From an uncultured Collinsella sp. (GTDB taxonomy: Bacteria > Actinomycetota > Coriobacteriia > Coriobacteriales > Coriobacteriaceae), in the NCBI GenBank assembly GCA_900551195.1, contig URVD01000005.1:1-21288 (forward strand): a stretch of DNA of 21,288 nt, given 5' to 3'. The notes beneath the pieces are model-generated. The model was not told where the DNA came from. It saw only the letters and a list, made by a program, of their open reading frames with translations, and made no database searches. Below, in pieces: positions 14,101 to 21,161 of the stretch. The first letter of the stretch is position 1; each line of letters opens with the position of its first letter. A program made the position numbers and the translations under genes.

Positions 14101-16594
14101 CAAGAGCATGGTGCGTACAGATAAGAAGTACTACGTTCGCGCGATGATTACCACGGACGTTAATTTCTACAACAAGGGCGATAATGTCGTGAGGACTGCC
14201 ACGCGGCGCTATGAGAGTAACTTGCTGCAGACCAAGGTGAACGGGGCGGATCCGACGTTCACGTATTACTACCCGCATGTTAATAAGTCGGTTAAAGTGG
14301 CCGAAAAGCCAGAAGATGGTGAGAAGGGATCGTATGAGAGCCCCCTGACCCTCGAAGCTTCCCCGACCGATGCCGACATGGCCGTGCCGGGCTATAAGTT
14401 CCTGGGCTGGATTTCGACCGCCGAGGTTCAGAAGGATTCTGACGTCTGGAAGTATATCTACGACGTCGCCGGCGACTCCTATGTGACGAGTGATCCGGAT
14501 AAGGCAGAGCCGTATCTGGCGACCGACGAGTCCAAGGTCACCCAGTGGCAGGATGCCTATCCCGTCTACGCAAAGTACGACGTCAGCTACACCACCAACC
14601 TGCATCGCGCAGGTTTTGAGGGTACGGACAAGGTCAATGTGCCTAGCTACAACATCGCTCCCGTTATCAACGCGGACACCAATCCTGCTACGGCAACGGT
14701 GACCCCTGACGTTACGACGCCGGTTTATAAAGCAGGCGGTGAGCTGTATAAGTTGCAGAAGGTTGAGATCGAGCTTCCGAACGGCGAGATCAAGACGCTT
14801 CCCTACGATGTGGAGCATGGTACTTGCTCTTATCCGGTGGAACCTGGCGGAGCCTATACATTCGTGGCGTACTATTCGCCGTTGGCGGTTGTGTACCACC
14901 TCAATGCCACGGATGTGGACGGCAAAGTTGCTCAGCAAGACGATATGCTCGGCAACCTTAATGGCGGCATCCCGAAGCCTACTTATGACGTCAGCACTAT
15001 CGATGCGGATACAGGCAAGTTCAACGTCTTCGTGGGCTGGACGGAAGCCGAGCCGGCACCTGGCAAGGGCTATGTCGCTTGGTCAGAGGGCATCCGTATG
15101 GTGAGTGCTTCTACCGTGGTCAAGGCCCCCATGGAGCTGTACCCGGTCTACCGTCCCAACCTGGTTACCGTTCAATCGAACATTGACTCTAAACTTGCGA
15201 ATCCCGATCTTGTCCGTAGCCTCGGCCGCACTGATTCCGGCGACCAGATTTCTCTTGAGGTCAAGGCCGCCGAGGAGGTTGAGGGCACTGACGGCACCAA
15301 GTACGACTTTGTCGGCTGGTCGCGCGATTATGTCAATGACGGGCAGTACACCCTGATGACTGACGATGAGAAGTATCCCCTCGAGGGCAGCGAGCCCTTT
15401 GAGAGCGTGACCTACACTGCGGTGTACAAGAAGACGCCGCTTAAAGTGCGCTATCACGACACCGAAGACAACGTCATCTACACCGCTACGGTAGACCCGA
15501 ACGATACGAGTGTTCTGCGTGGCCAGGATGGCAATGCCGGCTTTGTTCAGACAGTTAAGGTGCCCAAGATGGACGAGAACGGCAACCCGGTCTATGACGA
15601 CAAGGGTGAACCCGTCATGGAGCCAAAGGAAGTGGCCTACGATCCCGAAGCCTACTCCGCAATCGTCGCATTCCTGGGCGAGCGAGCGGATAGCAGCTTG
15701 AAGGAGTTGTTCTTGGAGTGGCAGTGGGTTAATGGCGACAAAGCTGTGGCGTGGAGCGACTTCAAGGGTAAACCGGTTACAGCCAACATGGATTTGTATC
15801 CGGTGACGTATAAGGTCGTCGCTAACGACACATCGGACGATGCGAGCCCTAAGAATGTGACCGGGCAGCTCAAGTGGTTGCTTGATCCCAATGCCGCGAA
15901 CACGATAGATGACAAGAGCGATAAGGCGCCGTTCAAGGCTTGCTTTGCAAAGCCCTTCATGGGCACGCAACTGACGGTGCACGTTGACCGCGTGGGCTAT
16001 GGTCTTCCTGGCCAGACTCCTGCGCCTGTCAACGGGAAGTATGTCTCGCTTTACAGTTCGGGTTCAGGCGAGGGCTCGTTTGAGCTGACGAATCGTTTGG
16101 ACTACAAGCTCACGGGCGACGGCACTCAGAGCGATGGCAATGCGGTGTTCGATTTCGCCGCTACGCATACGCTCAAGATCGTCAAGCAAACCCAGGATAG
16201 CTGGGCGAAGGGCAAGACGTTCCGCTTCAAGGTTTCCCGGGCCGGCATGGACGGCAACGCCTTGGAGGAGCGCACGGTTGAGGTAACGGTGTCATCGGAT
16301 GCGCAGCTGAAGGACGGTTCCGCCTGGTACTCCGGCGCTATCGAGCTTGCGGTCCCGGCGGGTATCTACACCGTCGAGGAGGACTCAGCGTGGGCATGGC
16401 GCTACAGCAACCAAATCGGCGTCCCTGGCAAGCAGCCGGGCGATAAGGCGCAGGCGACTATCTCCGCTGCATCGAGCGCGAACGATGCCACGTTCACCTG
16501 CACGAACACGCGTGTGAACGACAAATGGATCGACGGCAGCAAGCGTGCCCATAACGTTTGGAGCAACGGCAACGTAGCAAAGAAGGAGGATTAG
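11123..16594 (+). CDS. Giant exported surface protein: GLUG-like beta-helix, InlB-type repeats, Cna-like C-terminal domain
   Basis: 1823 residues with a standard Sec signal peptide (cleavage near VVHA-ED, residue 34). Residues ~35-450 carry short Gly-rich strands (GGLIAGEL, AFAGYV, GFVGCM, GGLAGRI) typical of GLUG-like right-handed beta-helices. Residues ~480-1600 hold diverged InlB/Listeria-Bacteroides-type repeats, each with an aromatic-Gly-Trp core: YRFMGWFRE (~553), FIGWTS (~680), YRFLGWYE (~798), YKFLGWIS (~1091), VFVGWTE (~1303) and YDFVGWSR (~1394). Residues ~1680-1800 form a Cna/SpaA-like domain (TLKIVKQTQDSW ... GIYTVEED ... FTCTNTR). There is no LPXTG motif and no terminal membrane helix, so retention must come from partners. 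Context suggests the adhesive tip or shaft of the fibre. RBS GGAGG lies 11 bases before ATG 11123. The next ATG is 1 base beyond the stop. Confidence 0.88.
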   Translation: MKIKNMNRGMLSRLVAVAAIALCCVMALPTVVHAEDVPEAKIEFHIKNEADFLSCVALSRERDTSGWHVYLDNDIELDSDDMKTIVADTVKHLSFGNKEHPFKGVFDGQNHAVEGLNYDKDAFDPERDTGFFAETNGATIKNFLVKDANVWADFRGGIIVGKAVKTRFENVMVMESTLHVTCANNALNLITNAGFEGGLIAGELDGCTLYNCEVRGGRAVNNTTSGVQALGGEGLYMAAFAGYVTNSTIEYCRVTPTRKDDGSIAEKGMTDVTNKYDVAIGALGGNNVYASGFVGCMAGEAKIIDCFSTAQCYSYAASYVGVVAVTRAWTGGLAGRILTEKGNELVRSHFAGDLSSRQYNPIAVIPIIQNDVNLGGIAARANKDDATVTECYFKPSVSLSGNSQGNPAKKKIPSFGGDDTTKGDGYGPWDDERYTTRELWEEHDYDFCAGTKRSTANNGALGGSHFNEWAMDYKLNIPVHGQSVKATIDFPGAGTATIEKTKLGKDQATSDPYAFAVSAVLAGTAQGLAQGDTSVTFRQDTSAKPEGLSKANDGYRFMGWFREPDVRVNRIGQDNSWFDGKTDAAAVAADKRVEENTAHDKASTYTADNGSGVDEKFGFKGNDLFIASYEAQVLFYNVKGETLDWKTGDAHDKSVDWYRYGVDVTPTAPADREGLSDSATFIGWTSQPSNEAGKNGAYAAITSTQLADLKNKGAFYPAGSEITVVGPTDFYPVYSDYVSNILTEFEGHDPDDKTKREGVGKTYVKVGTAEDGTSAYTVQVLDVSGNAISKDGTLPDGYRFLGWYENKGTEDAPLEVRVSRDPSYTLPADVDLTAPHTYIARFEYRVDYYVRAYTNHEFTDSKLLCSVWNRYQTPFEENVGSTFVRENVVHWGPEHVDHGIKDSYETCGTRFTKETLVVSPLNAYSHNVKNDTGADTLKNLYADTDFPGAATLSDTWTSASLNVTVKPVNDRYRLNFWTLERDGEYWTYVKNPIKSMVRTDKKYYVRAMITTDVNFYNKGDNVVRTATRRYESNLLQTKVNGADPTFTYYYPHVNKSVKVAEKPEDGEKGSYESPLTLEASPTDADMAVPGYKFLGWISTAEVQKDSDVWKYIYDVAGDSYVTSDPDKAEPYLATDESKVTQWQDAYPVYAKYDVSYTTNLHRAGFEGTDKVNVPSYNIAPVINADTNPATATVTPDVTTPVYKAGGELYKLQKVEIELPNGEIKTLPYDVEHGTCSYPVEPGGAYTFVAYYSPLAVVYHLNATDVDGKVAQQDDMLGNLNGGIPKPTYDVSTIDADTGKFNVFVGWTEAEPAPGKGYVAWSEGIRMVSASTVVKAPMELYPVYRPNLVTVQSNIDSKLANPDLVRSLGRTDSGDQISLEVKAAEEVEGTDGTKYDFVGWSRDYVNDGQYTLMTDDEKYPLEGSEPFESVTYTAVYKKTPLKVRYHDTEDNVIYTATVDPNDTSVLRGQDGNAGFVQTVKVPKMDENGNPVYDDKGEPVMEPKEVAYDPEAYSAIVAFLGERADSSLKELFLEWQWVNGDKAVAWSDFKGKPVTANMDLYPVTYKVVANDTSDDASPKNVTGQLKWLLDPNAANTIDDKSDKAPFKACFAKPFMGTQLTVHVDRVGYGLPGQTPAPVNGKYVSLYSSGSGEGSFELTNRLDYKLTGDGTQSDGNAVFDFAATHTLKIVKQTQDSWAKGKTFRFKVSRAGMDGNALEERTVEVTVSSDAQLKDGSAWYSGAIELAVPAGIYTVEEDSAWAWRYSNQIGVPGKQPGDKAQATISAASSANDATFTCTNTRVNDKWIDGSKRAHNVWSNGNVAKKED

Positions 16595-16595
16595 C

Positions 16596-17177
16596 ATGTC
16601 CAAGCGCAAGCGCATCATCGCCTTGCTGGTGGGGGTTATCCTCCTGGCCGGTACGGCAGGCACGTTGGCCTGGCTTTCGGTTACGGGCGTGCTGGTCAAC
16701 CAGTTCGGCATCGGGTCGGTGACGCCATCGGTTCAGGAAACGCTCAACGGCAAAGTGAAAAGCGATGTCAAGGCGAAGAACACGGGTACCGCGCCCGCCT
16801 ATATTCGTGCTGCAGTGGATATCTACTGGCAGGACCAGGATGGCGCACGCCTGTGGGATGAGCCGAAGGAGGAGCCGAAGGGTGAGGCGGATTACGAGAT
16901 TGCGTGGAGCGTGGCTGATGCCTCGGGCGCGAACTCGGCTTATAACTGGGTTAAGGCGAGCGACGGGTTCTATTACTGGACGTCGCCCGTCGCTCCCGGC
17001 GCGGAAACCGGCGTGCTCATTAATAGGGTTACCGAGCTCAAGGCAACCGAAGGTCGCAATCTTGTCGTGGATATCTCCACTCAGGCGGTCCAGGCGACGC
17101 CCGATGAGGCCGTGCACGACGCATGGGGTTGCTCGGTCGAGAATGACGTGCTGGTGCCGCCGCATGGAGGTGCGTAA
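16596..17177 (+). CDS. Third TasA-like subunit with SipW-type signal peptide
   Basis: 193 residues with an excellent RBS (AAGGAGGA, 6-base spacing). The leader is MSKRKRIIALLVGVILLAGT, then AGTLAWLSVTGVLVNQFGIG, where 'TLAWLS....NQFGIG' is the SipW-type segment. The mature domain contains VKAKNTGTAPAYIRAAVDIY, an acidic insert (DEPKEEPKGEADYE), DGFYYWTSPVAPG and VDISTQAVQATPDEAVHDAWG. The shared blocks with the subunit at 10472-11119 mark a duplication. Unlike that gene it is well placed for strong translation: 1 base after the giant gene's stop and 2 bases before the next ATG. The probable role is a fibre subunit or a connector between the giant protein and the anchored base protein; this is inferred from position. 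Confidence 0.84.
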   Translation: MSKRKRIIALLVGVILLAGTAGTLAWLSVTGVLVNQFGIGSVTPSVQETLNGKVKSDVKAKNTGTAPAYIRAAVDIYWQDQDGARLWDEPKEEPKGEADYEIAWSVADASGANSAYNWVKASDGFYYWTSPVAPGAETGVLINRVTELKATEGRNLVVDISTQAVQATPDEAVHDAWGCSVENDVLVPPHGGA

Positions 17178-17179
17178 GT

Positions 17180-17878
17180 ATGGCGTTCCCGATTCGTAAA
17201 GGTGTTGCGCGCTCCTTGCGTTGCATGGTCGCGGCCATTTTCTGCGTGGTCGCGCTCGCTGTTCCCGCCCGTGCGTTTGCCGATACTCCCGCGATTGCCT
17301 ATGACGGAAATGCGCGTCAGCTGACGGTCTCGGGGGCGACGGACTCCTCGGGGGAGCCCGATCTGTTTTTGGCCTTTAAAGATCTGATGCCTGGCGATGT
17401 GCGTGATCAGCAGATAGAGATTCGTGCCACGGGCGTAAAGTCCCAGGTGCGCGTGTTTGTGCGTGCCGTTGTCGATCACGAGACGGCACGCCTGCTGTCG
17501 CCCATTACCCTAACGGCGTCGGCGGGCGATGGCTCTGCAGGTTGGCTCCAGACAGGAACACCGGGCAGCGCGTTCGCTTATCCCACGCAAATCGCCACGT
17601 TTACGAGCGATGGCAGCACGGTGCTTAATTTGCAGCTAAACGTTCCGACATCGGTGGGCAACGAGGTTGCCGACGCAAACAAGACCATTCGCTGGGAGAT
17701 TACCGCCGAGGACGATGGCGAGAAGATTCCCGTGCAGTCTGCTGACAGCAAGAAGCTCGGCTTGCTTGGTCTGGCGGCAACGGGCGACAACACGCTCACG
17801 TTGCTTTTGGTGTTGCTGACACTTGCAATCATCGCATTTATAGCCGCACTTCTTTTGTCCCGGAGGGATAAGCGCTAG
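17180..17878 (+). CDS. Membrane- or wall-anchored surface protein with LAATG sorting signal
   Basis: 232 residues. It has a classical Sec signal peptide (RSLRCMVAAIFCVVALAVPA, cleavage near AFA-DT at about residue 35), an extracellular beta-rich domain with LFLAFKDLMPGD and VRVFVRAVVD that recalls the other subunits, then the C-terminus LGLAATGDNTLTLLLVLLTLAIIAFIA..LLLSRRDKR. That tail is a tripartite sorting signal: motif LAATG(D), a hydrophobic helix and a basic end. LAxTG is the motif attributed to class E sortases of high-GC Gram-positives, while LPxTG is the usual one. No sortase is in the window, so a housekeeping enzyme would be needed; otherwise the helix tethers it to the membrane. 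As the last gene of the operon it is a good candidate for the base that fixes the fibre to the cell. GGAGG lies 9 bases before ATG. Confidence 0.82.
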   Translation: MAFPIRKGVARSLRCMVAAIFCVVALAVPARAFADTPAIAYDGNARQLTVSGATDSSGEPDLFLAFKDLMPGDVRDQQIEIRATGVKSQVRVFVRAVVDHETARLLSPITLTASAGDGSAGWLQTGTPGSAFAYPTQIATFTSDGSTVLNLQLNVPTSVGNEVADANKTIRWEITAEDDGEKIPVQSADSKKLGLLGLAATGDNTLTLLLVLLTLAIIAFIAALLLSRRDKR

Positions 17879-17951
17879 GTTCATCTTCTAAACGCAACGC
17901 CCTCCCGGGCGGCGGGCACGAAGTTCCCTGCTCTACAGTCCTGCGCAAGAC

Positions 17952-17977
17952 GAAGGCCACATTAAGTGGCCTTCTTT
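17952..17977 (+). terminator. Terminator of the fibre operon
   Basis: A perfect 9-bp stem, GAAGGCCAC (17952-17960) with GTGGCCTTC (17966-17974), has a 5-nt loop and a short TTT. It lies about 75 bases after the last fibre gene, within the left arm of the long inverted repeat. Confidence 0.7.
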
Positions 17978-18019
17978 GCGTGCGGAACTCGCGATGAACT
18001 TCGAGCCCGCCGCTCGGGA

Positions 18020-18410
18020 GGGCGCCCCTTTATTGACGGAAGGCCTAATAAGCTGATGATTTCATGCCTGGATGTATACGGAGTGGGACGGGCTTTCCGG
18101 ATGGGCGGTGTTTCGGAAAGTGTGTCCCAGAATCGGCGCTCAGAGTGGTCCCCACTTTCCGGTTGATGTCTTGTCCGGAAACTATGTCCCGGAATTAAGG
18201 CTTGGAATGGGATGCACTTTCCGATTGAGGGACTCAGCGGAAAATGCATCCCAGTATTCGGCTGAGAAATGGGACACGGTTTCCGGTTGAAGCCTTGGCG
18301 GAAAATGTGACCCGGAATTTGTGATCGGAATGGGATGCGGTTTCCCAACGGGGCCACAAACGGAAACCGCATCCCATTCCGGACGTGAATTCCGGGACAA
18401 GCTTTCCGCG
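18020..18410 (+). repeat. Array B of 62-bp palindromic repeats with conserved leader
   Basis: The same leader as array A (GGGCGCCCCTTTATTGA at 18020) is followed 64 bp later by units starting at 18084, 18146, 18208, 18270, 18331 and 18393: period 62 with a single 61. Unit 5 has a perfect 15-bp palindrome (TGGGATGCGGTTTCC ... GGAAACCGCATCCCA). Unit 3 is nearly perfect, unit 2 is the most decayed and unit 6 is partial. The orientation is the same as array A, and there is one more unit. Confidence 0.88.
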
Positions 18411-18536
18411 ATGCGCATGCCAGGCCACGCTTCTGCTACGAGGCGAGCGCAGCTTCTCATCAGCCCACTCAACTCGCAACGGGTGAGGGGCGGCGGCAGG
18501 CGGAGGCGCGGGAAAGGTCTGTCGCGAGTTCCGCAC

Positions 18537-18564
18537 GCAAAGGAGGCCACTTAATGTGGCCTCC
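18537..18564 (-). terminator. Terminator of the LTA-synthase-like gene (minus strand)
   Basis: Stem GGAGGCCAC (18542-18550) with GTGGCCTCC (18556-18564) and a 5-nt loop; on the minus strand it is followed by TTTGCG. It lies about 85 bases beyond the stop of the minus-strand gene and within the right arm of the long inverted repeat. Confidence 0.65.
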
Positions 18565-18647
18565 GTCTTGCGCAGGACTGTCCGAGCAGGGAACCTTATA
18601 TGCCTCCGCCCGGACAGACGTTTCAGTTATGAACTCGCAGCTAGCCG

Positions 18648-20948
18648 CTATTTGATCTTGGTCGTACCCGGCGCCAGGTTGGGGTCGGTCTCGTTGGCCT
18701 CGGTCTGGAAGTGCTCCGTATAGACGTTCTTGCCGTCGCGGAACATCTCGTAGTACTGCATCTTGGCGTAATCCTCGCGCGCCTTGGTGGCGGCTGCGGC
18801 AGCGGCGTCGTCACCGGTGACGTTGGAGGAGAGCGCCCAGCGCAGGCTGGCGTCCTCGTAGCCCACGGAGTTGATGGCGGGCAGCGACTCGCGCAGCGTC
18901 ATGTGCGCCTTCTGGTAGTCGGTCAGCGGTGCGCCGATCAGCTGCATGAGCTGGGTGGACAGGTAGTTGGTGGACAGGTCGTCTGTCTCACTCGTCTGGT
19001 CGCAACCGGCAACGTCGTAGTTGGCCCAGATGATGTAGTCGGTCTGCCACAAGCGCTCTTGGTGGGTGGCGTCGTCCTCGCCGGTAAACCACTTATCGTT
19101 GAACTTGGACGGGAAGAACGGCTGATGGTCGCCCCAGAACACCACGACCACATTACGGTCGAGCTTGCTCAAGGCGTTGAGGAAGTAACGCAGCGCTTGG
19201 TCGGACTGCTCGATGCACGAGACATACTCGTCGACATCGGAGAGCGTGCCGTCCTCGACGGTCTTGGCGTCCAGGTCGGTCGTGTCGATGTTCAGGTGCA
19301 TCTGCTTGTCGACCGGCAGCAGGCCCGTGTCGTAGCCCGAGTGGTTCTGCATGGTCACGTCGAAGATAAACTGCGGATCGGCGTTCTGGTCGAGCAGCTC
19401 AAGAATCTTGTCGTAGGTTGCCTGGTCGGTCACCATGCCGCGCAGGGTATCGGCGCCTTGGAAATCGTTGATGGACAGGAACTGGTCAAAGCCAAAGTCC
19501 TTGTAGACGTTCTCGCGGTTCCAGTTGGTCGCGTGGTTGGGGTGCATGGCCGTGGTGGAATATCCGAGCGACTTGAACTGCTCTGCCAGGTTCCCAGTCG
19601 TTTCCATGTTGTAGATGGTGTAGGGGTACACGCCCGAGCCCAGGTTGGCCATGGAGTTGCCGGTCATAAACTCAAACTCGGTATTGGCGGTACCGCCGCC
19701 GTAGGCGCTCACATAGAGCTTGCCGCGACTGAGGCAGTTGGACAGGCTCTTAAAGTACTGCGGACCCTCGTAGCCGGCGCGCATGTTCTGGTAGATCGAC
19801 AGATCCGAGAACGTCTCGTTCATGATGGCGATGACCGTGGGCTTCTCGCTGTCGAACTGCTCCTTTGCGGCGGCGCGCTCGTCACTCTTGGCCGCGTCGG
19901 ACTTGTCGTAGGCCTTGGCGTACTTTTTGAGCGTGGCCTTGGCATCGTCGACGGAGTAGTCGGCGGGTTTGGGCGGCTTGATGGACTGCGCCGCACTAAT
20001 AAAGGCAGGCAGGTAGCCCTCGCGCCAGTAGCTCTCGAGCGGACGCCAGGTGTAGACGGTGATGCCGAGGGTGTTGTAGTAGTCGATAAGCGTGACATGC
20101 GCGGTCACGCCGCCCAGGCACAGCACCGCCACGAGCAGGTTGGTGAGCAGCATGCGCTTGGCGTTGGCGGCACCCTTTTGACGGTGCGGTGCCACCAGGC
20201 CGGCGTACTCGCATAGCAGCATGGCGATGGCGGTAAAGCCCATGGACAGCACGCAGAACAGCGAGATGGAGAAGGTGTAGCCGTTGCCGGCGACTGCGGC
20301 GGCGGTGGAGATGGCCGAAAGGTCGCCCGGCTGGATGGGCATGGATTTAAACGTGATGACGAAGAACTCGGCAATGCCCAGGACAAAGAGGGCAAAGGCC
20401 AGGACCGCGGGAGCCGCGCCGTGGCGCTGGAACAGGAAGAACAGGCCGACCATGAGCGTGGTGATGATAGCCCACTCGAGCAGGATGCACAGGGGGTAGA
20501 CCCAGGTAAAGTCGTGGTTGGACGAGACCTCCATGCCCAGCAGCGCAAAGACGCCGGCGAGCAGCAGGCACAGGACGGCGGCGACGAGCGGTTTGCCCAC
20601 AAAGGCGCCGCGCAGACGGGCGAGCTTGCCGGTGGGAGCGGGGGCGTCGGGCGCGGCAAACGCAAAGACGCGCGGGGCGATACGGTCGCGGGCGATGCTG
20701 GCCCAAGCGCAGCCGGTGAGGATGGCATTGGTCAGGATGAGCATCACAAAGGCGAGCGGCTCGTTTTGGGCGACGAGGCCAATGGCGCCCCAAATGGTCA
20801 AAAAGAGCTGGAACAGGCCGAAGGCGACGCTCCACCCAAGAGCGCTTTTGGCAACGGTGCCCGACTGAGCGCGAATGGCCTTGGCCTCGCGCAAGACAAG
20901 GTAGACGGTCGCCGCAAGACCGACGAGCGAGATGGCGGCAGCGAACAT
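18648..20948 (-). CDS. LTA synthase / phosphoglycerol transferase family protein (sulfatase-fold)
   Basis: 766 residues. The N-terminal ~320 residues contain about eight hydrophobic segments (for example LVGLAATVYLVL, LFLTIWGAIGLV, AAVLCLLLAGVFALLGM, AIITTLMVGLFFLF). An extracellular alkaline-phosphatase/sulfatase-type domain follows. Visible catalytic features are IMNETFSDLS (Glu378 and nucleophile-position Thr379), GGGTANTEFEFMTG, HPNHATNWNRE and FWGDHQPF (Asp607, His608), matching the metal- and glycerolphosphate-binding pattern of LtaS/MdoB-like enzymes. It would transfer phosphoglycerol to a surface polymer (lipoteichoic acid or another glycan). It has more membrane helices than the five of canonical LtaS, so the acceptor is uncertain. 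ATG 20948 is preferred because AGGAG lies seven bases upstream; a GTG at 20963 adds five residues. It converges on the fibre operon. Confidence 0.88.
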   Translation of the reverse strand: MFAAAISLVGLAATVYLVLREAKAIRAQSGTVAKSALGWSVAFGLFQLFLTIWGAIGLVAQNEPLAFVMLILTNAILTGCAWASIARDRIAPRVFAFAAPDAPAPTGKLARLRGAFVGKPLVAAVLCLLLAGVFALLGMEVSSNHDFTWVYPLCILLEWAIITTLMVGLFFLFQRHGAAPAVLAFALFVLGIAEFFVITFKSMPIQPGDLSAISTAAAVAGNGYTFSISLFCVLSMGFTAIAMLLCEYAGLVAPHRQKGAANAKRMLLTNLLVAVLCLGGVTAHVTLIDYYNTLGITVYTWRPLESYWREGYLPAFISAAQSIKPPKPADYSVDDAKATLKKYAKAYDKSDAAKSDERAAAKEQFDSEKPTVIAIMNETFSDLSIYQNMRAGYEGPQYFKSLSNCLSRGKLYVSAYGGGTANTEFEFMTGNSMANLGSGVYPYTIYNMETTGNLAEQFKSLGYSTTAMHPNHATNWNRENVYKDFGFDQFLSINDFQGADTLRGMVTDQATYDKILELLDQNADPQFIFDVTMQNHSGYDTGLLPVDKQMHLNIDTTDLDAKTVEDGTLSDVDEYVSCIEQSDQALRYFLNALSKLDRNVVVVFWGDHQPFFPSKFNDKWFTGEDDATHQERLWQTDYIIWANYDVAGCDQTSETDDLSTNYLSTQLMQLIGAPLTDYQKAHMTLRESLPAINSVGYEDASLRWALSSNVTGDDAAAAAATKAREDYAKMQYYEMFRDGKNVYTEHFQTEANETDPNLAPGTTKIK

Positions 20949-21161
20949 GCTGAGACTCCTCACAAACTAAAACCTACGAAAGCGGGGGTTTACCCGATTG
21001 TTACCAAGATATGCGCTGCATTTGGTGACTGCGCACAACAACCAGCCATAATAACGCGCGTGCGTGGTGGTGTTGCGCAATGTAGCGGCGACCTGCGCGA
21101 TAATGGACGGGAATTACACGGAAACGTAAAGGCTTCTTAAAGAAATGGCGAGGGTAGGGCG
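20949..21161. other. Divergent intergenic region between the LTA-synthase-like gene and the next plus-strand gene
   Basis: 213 bp with start codons pointing outward on both sides. An imperfect inverted repeat (about 11 of 14 positions) involves GCGCACAACAACCA (from about 21032) and TGGTGGTGTTGCGC (ending about 21079). A -10-like GATAAT near 21100 could serve the plus-strand gene, but its -35 spacing is poor, so no promoter is claimed. Confidence 0.35.

Larger units (their letters stand above)
17905..18613. repeat. ~709-bp element bounded by a long inverted repeat
   Basis: The left core 17935-17994 and right core 18522-18581 are reverse complements over 60 bp with only two differences. Similarity extends outward through TTCCCTGCTC to CCGGGCGG (17905-17912) and CCGCCCGG (18606-18613). 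Both arms contain their own hairpin terminator; the two differences change an A-T pair to a G-C pair inside that hairpin, keeping the pairing. The interior holds array B and a ~110-bp tail (18411-18521) in which I recognise nothing. It could be a non-autonomous mobile element or a pair of inverted shared terminators between convergent operons. No target duplication was evident. Confidence 0.75.

Noticed and set aside
13976..14938. Minus-strand open frame inside the giant surface-protein gene
   Set aside because: No RBS, no domain, and fully contained in a repeat protein gene with coherent architecture.
11123..16594. LPXTG-type anchor at the end of the giant protein
   Set aside because: The C-terminus ends in hydrophilic residues (NVWSNGNVAKKED) with no hydrophobic helix or sorting motif.
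8325..18410. CRISPR array
   Set aside because: The spacing is regular, but the units are diverged palindromes with loops and linkers that are themselves repeated. There are no unique spacers, and no cas genes are present.
18711..20216. Plus-strand open frame of about 500 codons opposite the LTA-synthase-like gene
   Set aside because: The opposite strand carries a full catalytic domain and membrane segments; the plus-strand translation is low-complexity Val/Gly/Leu without motifs.
20949..20963. GTG start five codons upstream for the LTA-synthase-like gene
   Set aside because: The AGGAG that would serve ATG 20948 overlaps this GTG, so the ATG is the better start.
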